Shown here: positions 22,174 to 32,974 of the stretch, in pieces
Position numbering within the stretch: position 1 is the first letter of the stretch
Layout of the letters: each line of letters opens with the position of its first letter
Assembly (NCBI GenBank): GCA_032719365.1
Contig: CM064869.1
Location: 23,841,504 to 23,905,503, forward strand
Length of the DNA stretch: 64,000 bases
Source: Prinsepia uniflora
Taxonomy: Eukaryota > Streptophyta > Magnoliopsida > Rosales > Rosaceae
Direction of reading: 5' to 3'
The notes under the pieces: generated by a model
The model's input: the letters and a program-made list of their open reading frames with translations, nothing else
What the model was told of the DNA's origin: nothing
Database searches by the model: none
Made by a program: the position numbers and the translations under genes

Positions 22174-23512
22174 CTATTTTCCTTTAACAGTGTCCATCAG
22201 TTTAGATTGTTTTAATTAAGTTTCAGTTTTTCTATTTTTTTTTTTACGTATAGTTTCGTTTATGCCATCACGAGGCTATGTACAAGGGATTGTATAGGGT
22301 CCTCTTTTGCTTAATCGGTATCCACTTATGTACACGACTCTCTACAGCAAACACCACTACAGTCTTCACCTAGGATGGCTAACCATGACATCATACCCCT
22401 ACATGTACCTCCAACCCGTTGACTTCTAAAAGAGTATATGTGACGACCGATCCCGAATTAACAGGATTAATTAAGAATTAATGACGGATTAGCCTCGCTA
22501 ATCGAAGGCTAATCAGAGATTAGAAGAGGATTAGCGGACGTTCAGGTGAAATGACGATTTTGCCTCTAGAATGGGCGAATCGTTGACTTTTCATTCAGGT
22601 GGTCAAATGGACTTTGGCCGATGACTGTGACGTAGTTCGTGACGTCACGAGTTCATAGACATGTGGCACGCTCGATTCCGACATTCGAGGAGGAAGTTAT
22701 GACGTTCGGAAGTTCGAGGGCATTTTAGTAATTTGGGCCAAGAGTTGACTTTTTGACCGAGAGGTCTGATGGTTGAGGGCCGAAGACCGTTACGTAGATG
22801 AGGACGATACGAATCCGTAGACAGACGGCACGTCGAAATCGGACGTTCGACGGAGAAGTTACGGTTCACGGAAGTACGAAAGTACTATTGCACGAATTAC
22901 GAAATGGGTTACTTTTGGACTTAAGTGGGCCCAGATATTTTGCTTCTGGCCCAATGGATGAGTGACAAGTGTCACTCATCCATTGCCCAACATGATTACA
23001 TACATGCATCTCCTTCCCTTGCATTTTTTCATCGATCATTTTCCTTGTCCCCAAACAAAACCGTTCAAACCCTTTCCTCCAAATCCAACCCTCCAATCCT
23101 GTGATCATAACTGAGTCCCAGAGAGTGAGAGAGAGGCTAAGGAAGCAGAGGATGGTGGCTGGGCCACCGTGCACGGCGGTGGAGCCTTGAACCCGAACAT
23201 GTTTCACAGTTAAGCCCATTTTTCCCATATTTTCGATGCTTGCATTATGGGCTGTTTTGGGTGATTAGGAAGTGGTTTTTAGGTTGTTAGGAATGTATTA
23301 AGAAGGTTTGTGTGGTTGTTGGACGGCTGTGGAAGCCATGGGAGGTTTTGGGAAACTTGAACCGTTTGGTTCAAAATCAAACCATAGGATTTAGACGTTT
23401 TCGGTTGCGTTTAAGGATTGGAATGGATAGAAAACATGAAAATAGGAAGAAAGGAATCAAAAAGGAAGAAGTAGGATGAAAAATGGGGTGTCTAGGGCCG
23501 TGAACCGGTCAC

Positions 23513-23532
23513 GCCGGTCCAGTTGGACCGGC
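23513..23532. repeat. Perfect 8-bp hairpin in S1
   Basis: GCCGGTCC-AGTT-GGACCGGC. The same hairpin with a 7-bp stem lies in the LTR of A at 53548-53565. Confidence 0.85.
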
Positions 23533-23918
23533 CAAACTAGGTGAACCGGTCCAGCACAGTAAAACCGGTCTGCTGGAGGTTAGTGATGATGAATAGTGTT
23601 TTGAGCCTTCTAGGAGCGCGTGAGGGTGCGTGGGCCATAATTTGGGACATATGAAATCTTCTATTCGATGTAACGAAGATTTTGGGACTGGTCTCGCGTC
23701 AATCGGACATCATTTCGATAGTTTTCAGGGTGTCGGAAGGTTTAGAATTGGTTTAAAAATAGTTAAAAGTTCTGGAAAATTTCAGGGCTTTGGTAGGAGG
23801 TTAATTAAGTATTTAGTAACCTTCTATTAAAATTTGAACAGGTTCGGGAGTCCCAGTGATAGTGATCGGCTCGGGAGAGCCTATGGCGAGCATATCGAGG
23901 CGCAGCTTTGGACGGTCT

Positions 23919-25522
23919 GTGAGTGGACCCTTCTCTCGAAATTGATGCATGCATAAATGTTTTATAATTGTTTTAATATATGTTTTGTGATGCCATAAGT
24001 GCATTTGTTTGTGGTAGCCTAAGATTTACGTATTTGCACGTATTTCGAGATTTACGGTTTTATACTATGCATATACGTTCTAGGTTTTCAACGAGGGTTT
24101 AATAAATGGATTTCGTATTTAGAAATATGAAATCGAGCACGAGACCTATTTGATTGACAACTCTCGGACTTGGAGTCCATTTGATTTGTTGAGGAATCGG
24201 ACCTAGGGTCCATTTGAGCTATAAGATCGGACCGAGGGTCCAGTTGGTTTACGATTCGAGTTTGAGGCCCAGTTAGTGTTACTATCGGGCTTGATGCCCC
24301 GTTGATTTATGATATCGGGCATGAGACCCATTTAGTTGAGATATTGGGCTTAAGGCCCCGTTGGTTGGGAAATCGGACGTGAGGTCCTGTTGAGTAATGG
24401 TTTCGGGCCTAGGGCCTAATTGATTGTAACATCGGGCTTGAGTCCCAGTTCGAATTGTGAAATGAGTATTCGGGCATGAGACCCTGTTGAACTGTGGATT
24501 TAGGCCGAGGCCTGTGAAATGGATTTGAATTGGATTCGAGGAATCCTGTTGAAATGAATTGGGTTTGAGACCCAATTGAAAAGTGATTTGAGAAAGAAAG
24601 AAAAGAGTATCTGAAAATGTGATTGAACCCTCCATTTGCTTATATGGTCTCCTCCAGCGTCGACCTGGAGAGTCACGATCCACAGACCAGAGTGGGTATC
24701 CCCATAGGGATCCCGTTCCAGGAGTGGTGGTTACTAGATATGATGTGGTCCCGGACCATATTCTAGAGAGATGTGTGGATTAGATCCAGAGAGAGAGCTT
24801 GGACTAGATCCAGTGATTGAGCCTCCTAGACGGAGATTCCTGGGAGAAGACTCGGAGTGAGACCCCGAGTAGTGTGCATACTAGTATAGATTTGACATCG
24901 TGACTATCTCGGGGATGTGTTTCCTAGGGGCTGTGTGCCCCGAGTTGGCATCTTCTCGGAAGTGCCGCAGATGGGTTATACGTATGACGGTACGTTTGTG
25001 ATTTTATGGAAAAGTGATTTGAGGGCGGAGACCCTATGTTTTATGATTAGAAAGTGGTTTGGGGCTGCGACCCCGTATACGAGATTTGAGGGTGGAGACC
25101 CTGTGTTTTATGTTTCAGAAAGTGATTTGGGGCGGAAACCCCCGTATTTGAAATTGTGAAAGTGATTTGGGGCGGAGACCCCGTTTGTGATATTTTGAGA
25201 ATGGTTTTGGGCTGAGACCCACTTGATGTGATTTGGGGCTGAGTCCCTATTGATTTGACCTACGGGTTTTAGATTGTGATTTCAAGTCGAGGACCCAAAT
25301 GGATTTATGGTTCATGTCGGTTTATGGGAACCGGGCATGAACCCTTGAATGATTTCAAGAATATGTTTGATATATTTAATGATTTTATGAATGTCTTACT
25401 AAACGGTTTTCGAATGCATGCATATGTATTTATGAAGGACATAAATGTCTTTATGCGAAAAGGTTTTAAATGAAAAGTTTATTTTGTCTACTCACGACTT
25501 TTAGTGTTTTAATGCCCTTCAG
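23919..25522 (+). other. Predicted LTR intron in S1
   Basis: Donor GTGAGT within TGTGAGTGGAC (23918-23928); acceptor AATGCCCTTCAG ending 25522; the complementary box GTCTACTCACG is at 25496-25506. All 11 positions can pair if G-U is allowed. Splicing is inferred from motif conservation across eight LTRs. Confidence 0.5.
24166..25250 (+). repeat. Array of short covarying hairpins in S1
   Basis: About 20 units of roughly 25-50 bp, each a small inverted repeat: GGACT-TGG-AGTCC (24166), GGACC-TAG-GGTCC (24199), GGACC-GAG-GGTCC (24229), GGGC-TTGAT-GCCC (24287), GGAC-GTGAG-GTCC (24375), GGGT-TTGAG-ACCC (24561) and others, with a second cluster of GGGGCGGAGACCCC-like units at 25020-25250. Confidence 0.8.
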
Positions 25523-26880
25523 GTTGATCGCGGATGCGGGCTGTAGCAGAGACAATACATCACTCCCCTCCTCCTACGATTCTGACGCACTCTGATAGCC
25601 GCGACGAGGGCTAGAGACGAAATTTTCCCTGGTCTGACACACGGTGTCAGACGGGATTAGGCGGGTCCCACGTTAATCCCGGGGGATTCGGGACCGGTCC
25701 TGACAGTATACAAGTCTTCAATGATCAATTCCTTATAGCTTTCTTACCATCAACTGTAGAGAACTTCGAGTTTAAGTCAAGGACCATACATATGCTCTTT
25801 AAATTCCATGAACGTACGGGAGAGTTAGGATCCTCATCTACATATTAAGTGGTTCGTGGAGGTTTGCTCTACATTGAGGATAAATGGCATATGACTGAGG
25901 CCGAAATCAAATTGAGAACTTTCACTTCAATCTCAAGGACAAAGCTAAGGCCTCATTCCATTTTTCGGCCCCTGCATTTATATCATCTTGGAAAGACTTG
26001 TCCTCCAAGTGTCTCCAGTGTTATCCAATGTTAAAGTGAGATCATGGACCCACGACAAGCTACATATAAATCTTTCTATGAATTCTAGGAATGCTTCATT
26101 TAGTTGATTCAATCCTGTTCCCACCACAAATCGATGAAAATTACCTGACATTGTACGTACTTTTACAGAGGTTTGAAGACCAATGATAAGACCATGGTAA
26201 ACTCCTAATCCACTGGAGTTTTTGGAAAGCTTAACTGGGGAGGTTAGAGTAGTCTTTAAGAATATCGCTCCAATCGAGAAGCAATTCAACTATCGGGGTC
26301 ATCCACCTCAAACCCTTGGTGGTGCAAGCAAGGGTAATGATGACACCATAGCCTAACTTATGACAATGGTAAAGCAATTGTGCAATGAGAAATCTAAGAG
26401 TGTTCATTTGTATGATGTTTATTCAATTAAAGGGCAAAGCTCTCAGGACTGCCCAATGGTTGAAGAAGCTAACATGACAGGAAGATTCAATGGTAATCCA
26501 TGACCCCAGGCATGATCCTATTGATACATACAAACTGGGGTGGAGGAACCATCCCAACTTCAGGTGGAACAACAAACTAAAAACTCAAAATTCGATGCCA
26601 TCACCTAGATTTTAGGGTCAACATGTGGCCCCTCAACTTAATCAATCTGAGCTCTTGCCAAATCAAAGCTCTAGCACCAAATCTTTGGAGGATATAGTGA
26701 TTACCATGGCTCAGGACACCAACTCCTTCGTGTAAAAACACGAATGCTTTCATTCAGGAGAGTAGAGGTCACTTGCTTAAAAATGGCAGAGTTATCACTA
26801 ATCTAAAAAATCAGTTGAGTCAGATAGAGCAAGGAAAAATGACAGGCCAAGTCTTGATTAACCCAAAAGGATTTTAGAAC

Positions 26881-27117
26881 CCCGTCACTAATTTGAGGAA
26901 TGAGACTAAGATTCATTGACTCCAACATATGCCCTTTCAAGGCATCAGTGAGTCAGATGTTGAAGATGCCTACATTGAGCCCTTGCTGCAAGGCTTGGAC
27001 AAATTTGCACCTGAGTTGCGGCACAACGTGTGAGCTATGTCAAAATGTGACTAAGTTGCGCAAAAATGCGCCTAAGCTGCCCCACACTATACCATGACAC
27101 CCACCCCACATGGCCCA
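26881..27117. other. Junction between gag fossil and old element D
   Basis: No clear feature. The left end of D's 5' LTR lies here or slightly to the right but cannot be placed exactly. Confidence 0.35.
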
Positions 27118-28148
27118 GGCTGCGCCATCAGATAACGAAATTAGAAATTGAAAACTTGAAATTACCAATTTACCCCTATGAATTTTTGTTTTGGTCTTTA
27201 GATAGTCTATGATTTGGTTCTCTTTACACCAAAACCAAGTCAAATTCAGGCCCAAAAGTTGAGGCCCAAACCCAACTCATCCTCAACCTTAAAGAGCTAT
27301 CGTGAAGAAAATTAGGATATTGTATTTTGAACACACACATGCTTTCAAGATTGTCAACTGAGAACACACCCATCATCATCACCGTCTCCTCCAATGACCT
27401 TGACCATCGACCATTCAGATGATCTCCTTCTCACGAGGCCTTTAGATTGGGCCGTAAGCCATTGGGCCTCCATGACTTAGACTACAAAGTAAGACCAACC
27501 CAAACTTGATCATAACTCGGTAAGTTTGTGACCTAACGAAGTAAGCTCATTCTACATGATTTCAATCTTAAGGTTATTGATATTAGAGGCTTCCTTTTAA
27601 GCTAATTTCATGTGAATTTTGCAGAAATAATGACGATGATCGACCTTGCTAGAAACTATGAAACTACTGCACCACTTTCGAGACCAGCGATCCCACCTTA
27701 CTAATGCCACCCTCTTGCTCGCCTCTACAAGATGAAGAAAACCACACTGGTCTTTCATCTGACCGGCCGTTGTGGATAGAGTTTCGAGGAGAGAAGCATG
27801 ATGGAGCCAAAGATTCTTGGTGGGTTTCCAACCATTTCAAGGTTGGATTGGCTTGAAACTCGTGCTAGTTTGATTTTTCAGGTGATTTTAGCTCCCCGAC
27901 CAGTTTGTGAGTGGACCTCGTTTACTTTTTTATATCCTTGCTTTATTACTTACATGTTTTTATGTACTTAATTATGATGCATGGTAGCCTATGATTTTAC
28001 TTGATGCTTCCCCAAGCATGTTAGCTTATAACTTTACTTGATGATTTCCTGAGCATGCTAGTTTGTGATTTTACTTTATGTATTCCAGAGTATGATTGAT
28101 TGAGTTAATTATTGCATTAGCATGTCTGGTTAGTTTAATGGTGGTAAG
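27118..28148 (+). mobile_element. 5' LTR of old gypsy element D, first part
   Basis: Collinear with 50081-51090, which is the matching LTR 23 kb away (shared text such as ACTTGAAATTACCAATTTA and TTAGCATGTCTGGTTAGTTT). Carries TGTGAGTGGAC at 27906-27916. Interrupted at 28148 by element T and resumes at 36022. Both copies are well diverged, so D is old. Confidence 0.7.
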
Positions 28149-28431
28149 TGTCAGGACCCACCCCGATTTCACCCCGAAACCCGAGGTATATCCTGCTCCC
28201 GTCTGACTCCCCAACACAACACTAAAGTGCACTCAGTCAAACGCATGAGAATCTATACAATACATTCTGAAATTAAAGTTTTACAGAGCATAGTATCACC
28301 GTACAAAAGAAAGAAAACCGATAAACTAGATACACGCACACAGACAAGTTTAAAACACTCCGGGATTCCTCTCGCGACTGCTATGCCTCAGACGCTGCCT
28401 CGACGCGGAAACCCCGCTCTAGCTCCACGAC

Positions 28432-29354
28432 CTGGAGGGCAATTTTAAAACAGAAGATGTGAGTGGACCATAAATAAAATAAAAGTTTCCAAAACCATTA
28501 TATAAGAAAACCGAGTTTAGTCCTCCGTTTTGAAACCACATGCATAACCTCACCATAAGAACAGAAACCCGATAAAACAATTATAGAAACCATATCATAA
28601 GCATCATAAAACCGTATCATAAATCGTGAATATCAAATCCTCATTTTCCGATCAAACCTGCTGGATCTATCCGAGTCCTTAAACTCCCGAGTCTTTAAAC
28701 TCAATCCAGGCCTCACTAAATATCCGAGTCTTTAAACTCCCGAGTCTTTAAACTCCCGAGTCTTTAAACTCAATAGGCCTATGGGGGAAATATCAATATA
28801 TCCGAGTCTTTAAACTCTCAAGTCTTTAAACTCAATCCGAGTCTTTAAACCCAATCCGGGCCCGTCCCCCGTCAATCAATATCCGGGTCTTTAAACTCAA
28901 TATCCAGATCCAGTAAATCCAATCAAAACCAATTCTAAAAACCTTTGTCCATTTCCATATCCAAACCCGAATCCGAAATCACTGGTCTGATGCCCTTCCG
29001 GCATTCAGAACCGTCATTCCGAACCCAAATCCGGAAATCCACTTTCAACTTTAAAACCAAACCTCGTTTCCGAAATCCAATTCTAAGACCGAAAACCTTG
29101 ATCATCAAAATCATGTTCAAAATCCATTTAGAATCATTGAAAATCATTATCACGTGAAATCCCCAAAACCATGGCATTATACTCAGAAATCGGCATCTCT
29201 CGTAAAACGTGTTAAAACCGAACTTACTCGCAAAACGTGTAAGTATGTAAAAACAACAAAACATATTTGATAAACATAGAATCATGCTTAAAACCATAAA
29301 ACTAACATAGAAAACAGTTAAGCATGCTTGAGTTTAGAGAAGGGGTCCACTCAC
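28432..29354 (-). other. Predicted LTR intron in T, 3' LTR copy
   Basis: Donor GTGAGT in TGTGAGTGGACC (box 29344-29355), acceptor GCCCTCCAG ending 28432, complementary box GGTCCACTCACA ending at 28458; 12 bp of perfect pairing. Confidence 0.5.
28670..28915. repeat. GAGTCTTTAAACTC hairpin array, T 3' LTR
   Basis: Some ten units of CCGAGTCTTTAAACTC, each able to fold through GAGT/ACTC. Some units carry GGGT/ACCC stems instead in the partner LTR (33664-33677). The same array is in LTR 2 (about 33495-33735) and in C (58370-58550). Confidence 0.85.
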
Positions 29355-31202
29355 AATACTGAGCCCTCAATCGCGTCCCGAACGTCTCGTACGTTCCTCC
29401 GCTTCCTCGGGAAGTCCCGATCCTATCAAAACCACCGAAGTACGTTACTAACACGTATACTAAGACTCTCATAATTTTCCCTAAAAATCCCCCGGGTCCT
29501 AATCGTAACGAACCGAAACCCTAAACCTTCACCCTCGCGGGACTACATCGAATCGATGTCCGAACAACCCGAAACCAGTTCCAACGGACTCGTCACAACA
29601 CCTAGACCAAAAACCTAGTTGACACTTTCCCCAAAGACCACCGCACGCGTCCCCACGCGCCGCCCAAAAGTGGCTGCGCGTGGCCCTCACGCGCCTGCTA
29701 CAGTGCATCGTCTTCCTCGAGCCAACCCGGTTCGACACAGTGCCTGCAAATCGAACCGGCGAGGACGGTTCTCCACCGTACCTGCACCAAAACCACTCCT
29801 CTCTTCACCAACAACATCGTCCAGACCTAAGCTATCCATTCCCCTTACTCAAACACCTCGACACAGCCCCTAAGTCATCGTCCCTAACTCGAAACCAGAC
29901 CCGTTCAGTCCCCTGTTTCCCTCTCCGACCACCCAGGTCTTCCCCCAGCACGGTGGCAGTCTCACACTCTTCCTAGGACCGGCCTAAACCTCACCCAACT
30001 CACCAAGACCTTCGACTCACTCCCTAAGTCCACGACTTCCAATTTAAAACTCGACGGTAAAAGAGCACACAGGTACTCTCTGTCGTCCTAGCCTCCACCG
30101 TGCACTCCCCGTCACGGCTGCTCCACCAGAAGACTCCTAGGACTCCACTGAACTCCCTAGACCTCACGGGACTCCTCGATTCAGCCCCTAAACTTACGAC
30201 TTAGCGTCTGAAACTAAACGGCAAAACAGAGTATCGAAAGGGAAAACAAGAAATTACATGTCCTTCTATCGCCGTCGTGAGCTCAGCCGTGAGGCAGTAG
30301 CTCCTCTCGTCCTCCTCCGTCCTCTGGACACCTCCACTGGCCTCGTTTAATCGATCACGGCCGCACCACCACCCAAAAACACTCACTTCCTCCCTGTTTT
30401 TTTTCTCTGATTTCCCGTGGCTCTCAACTCACGCACAAACCATCACCACTCCTCCAACCTCCCTCACTGTCTCCCTCTCACTCTCTGGTCACTCTCACAC
30501 ACTCACAAACTCACCAACACCCACGATCACCCCTCACTTCTCTCAATTCTCTCCCTCTGTTCTTCGATCACGAACACACAGCACACACGGGTACTCCCCA
30601 AATAATTGGATCGTACATCCTGGAAGCCTCTAGCCCTCCTACACGTGTCACCAATCCACCATACCTCTCCCTTTCTCTCACAAATGGCTCAATCCCAACC
30701 ATCCATCTGTCCCTCTCTGCTGTACAAATCCCCATATGCAAAGACCAAAATACCCCTCATTTTAAATCAAAATTACCCTTTTGCCACTACCTTCCTAGAC
30801 CCGTAACTCACACATCGTAAGTCCGATGAATACGTGCCGCCTGTCATCGAACTCAGGATGAAGATATCTACCTACTTATCCTAGGTCAACGTACCAAAAC
30901 CCATTCGTAACAAAAGTCAACTTTTCCCCATAATTTAGCCAAATTACGATTATGCCCTCAACCTTCTGAACATCATAACTTCCTTCTCGGATGTCGGAAT
31001 TGGGGGTGCCACCTGTCTACGGATTCGTGACGTCCTCTACGTCCTGGTCATCGGTCAAAACCCAATTGACCGCCCGAACTAAAAGTCAACATTTTTGCCC
31101 GAACCAGGGGCAAAATCGTCATTCTAGGTTAACGACCTTATCGGGACCAACTAACCCCCGATTAACTCATTTTAACCCTAATTCCTGGGACGGGTCGTTA
31201 CA

Positions 31203-31214
31203 ATCTACCCACCT
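31203..31214 (-). other. Polypurine-like tract of element T
   Basis: The minus strand reads AGGTGGGTAGAT directly before the 3' LTR, preceded by GGACGAAATTC, a phrase common at the 3' end of plant gypsy internal regions. Confidence 0.6.
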
Positions 31215-31734
31215 AAAAAGAATTTCGTCCCCAAAATTCCACAGCTAGTTCCCGACACCTAGGGTCTCCTACCCGGAATCAACACTAGGTCAACAACAAC
31301 TTCTCCTGGGTTTCCTGTCTATCATCTCCACCTTGGGTATTTCACTCCATCCCAATTACCAGTGTACCACGTCTATCCCCTTCTTCATACCACTAACACT
31401 TTATGGTGTACGCAAGGGAAACCCTATGAACAGAAAACAAAGGTACTTTAAAATACCTCATATGGAGTACCCAATAAACTTCATAGAGTACGTCCTCACG
31501 TACGACCACCTCACCCTCCAAAACCTATCTCAAATCCTAACCCAAAACAATCTGATCCAACAGGAAATCCTACCTACTGGCTCACTCCTTCGGCTGCTAC
31601 TTCGACCACTTGTCGGAATAACTCTACAAAGTCCTAAAGGCAAACTCTAGATTGTGGGTTCTCTCCTTCAATAACCACATATCGATCAGTCATAGTCACT
31701 CTTTTCCCGTTCTTCCGTCATCCCTCAACGGAAC
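31215..31734 (-). other. Non-coding 3' internal region of T
   Basis: No reading frame. Parts are collinear with 61705-62260 in element C (for example CATATCGATCAGT and CCTCACGTAC), showing that T and C share a non-coding internal block next to the 3' LTR. Confidence 0.65.
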
Positions 31735-32871
31735 TCACCGTAACTCTCCAGGTAACCTAGAGAACATCCTAGGCTCTACCCCGGAATCCAACAACAAGGT
31801 AAGTACAACACAACCAAAGATAGGAAAAATACCTGTCCCCGCACCTGGTGCTGACTGAACCTCCTGCTGAGTCATCGAAAACACTCGGGCCTGAGATCCC
31901 GACGTTCTACCACGTCCCTTCGAACTACTAGTGGCACCACCACCTCCTCTAGTGCCTACTGTCCTTGACGCTGTACTCTGTCCAGGCTCCGCCACTCCTC
32001 AGCTTACACCACCTTCTTGTGGTAACAGTGGACACTCACGTCGGAAGTAACCTCGCTCTCCGCAAAAGAAACAAACGTCCCGACCTGAGGGACCCGGTCT
32101 CCCCGTCGACGCAACAGACGTCGCACTAGCTTGCGGAGTCGGCTGTGCTCGGTAACCACTAAATCCTGAACTCTGGAAACTACCAGGTCTACCGAAACGA
32201 TCATCGCCCGACGACGACGCTCCACTGAAGTTGCCTCTCTTCGGTGTCCTCGGACTCGAAGCTCCAGAAAAAGATGGCTCCCGACGTCGCACCGGCAAGC
32301 TCGCCTCAACCCTCACCGCAGCGTCCGACAACTCTCGAAGGGTAGTAAACGATTCAGCCGTCACTATGGCTCGAATCTCACCTCGCAGGCCCAACTCAAA
32401 CCTACGACACTTCTCGTCTTCAGTGGCCACAAACGCAGGAGCAAACCGAGACAACATCTGAAATTTCTGTTCGTACTCAGCCACACTCAGATTCCCTTGT
32501 TGAAGCTGCAGAAACTCAGCCTCCTTGGCATCTCGGAAAGAACGAGGATAATACTGATCTGGGAATCTCTCCTGAAACGTCTCCCAGGTCACAGTGTGGG
32601 CATCCCAGCCAGACAACTCGAGGGTATACCACCACTCGTACGCTGCACCGTCCAGTAAAAACGTGGCCAGTAACACTCGCTCCTCCGGCGGGCAATGCAT
32701 CATTGCAAAAATCCGCTCAAGTCTCGAGATCCACCTCTGGGCTTCCTCAGGATTTGCCCCACCACTAAAAGTAGTAACCCCGAGCCGCTGGGCTCGCTCA
32801 ATCGTAGCACTCTCTGTCTCTCTTGCTACCTAATCTTCAGGTCGTGGAGAGGGTCTACGTCTCGAAGGCAT
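31735..32871 (-). pseudogene. gag: gag of element T, two in-frame stops
   Basis: The minus-strand frame starts at ATG 32871 (MPSRRRPSPRPED), meets TAG at 32832-32830, continues in frame, meets TGA at 32001-31999 and ends near 31735. It encodes a Ty3/gypsy capsid domain (WETFQERFPDQYYP, then FRDAKEAEFLQLQQGNLSV, YEQKFQMLSRFAP) and a CCHC zinc knuckle (CFFCGERGYFRREC). The tail reaches a protease-like LLDSG before the frame ends. The protein would form the capsid around element RNA. Two stops mean this copy makes no full gag unless they are read through, so it depends on relatives for both gag and enzymes. The longest intact part is 32703-31999. Confidence 0.85.
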
Positions 32872-32953
32872 CATCAACCGCACGCTGAAAGAGGCATAGA
32901 AACAGTCAAACAACCTTACAAACCGACAAACCCATCAAATTCGACAAACCTAT

Positions 32954-32965
32954 GCTCTGATACCA
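32954..32965 (-). other. Primer-binding site of T, initiator tRNA-Met
   Basis: Minus strand TGGTATCAGAGC, 9 nt inside the 5' LTR boundary at 32975. Confidence 0.9.
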
Positions 32966-32974
32966 ATTGTCAAT

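Larger units (their letters stand above)
22439..25705 (+). mobile_element. Solo LTR S1 of a long-LTR Ty3/gypsy family
   Basis: Begins TGTGACGACC, ends GGTCCTGACA, and is flanked by the 5-bp duplication GTATA (22434-22438 and 25706-25710) inside the gag fossil. The same LTR type, with internal regions attached, occurs as elements T, A and C, which shows that this 3267-bp unit is an LTR left by LTR-LTR recombination. It carries a predicted intron (23919-25522) and hairpin arrays. Confidence 0.9.
22375..26880 (+). pseudogene. Athila-like gag fossil, split by a solo LTR
   Basis: The gag starts at ATG 22375 (MANHDIIPLHVPPTR), breaks at 22438 and resumes at 25711. Broken frames show NFEFKSRTIHML, LKDKAKA...SSWKDLSSK and YKLGWRNHPNF, phrases typical of Athila-type gag proteins (capsid, then the conserved GWRNHPNF stretch). 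Many stops and frameshifts are present. The 3267-bp solo LTR at 22439-25705 interrupts it. It belongs to the LTR and primer site just upstream. Confidence 0.7.
28149..31202 (-). repeat. 3' LTR of element T
   Basis: 3054 bp; minus strand starts TGTAACGACCCGTCCC and ends GGGTCCTGACA. It has no convincing coding content; short frames here are by-products of its C-rich composition. Confidence 0.92.

Noticed and set aside
22439..25705. Full retrotransposon rather than a solo LTR
   Set aside because: The whole segment aligns in order with single LTRs of A, T and C, has one pair of termini and contains no primer site or polypurine tract inside.
28670..28915. CRISPR-like array (regular GAGTCTTTAAACTC repeats)
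   Set aside because: Repeats are too short, spacers are themselves repeats, the setting is a plant LTR, and the same array recurs in each copy of the LTR.
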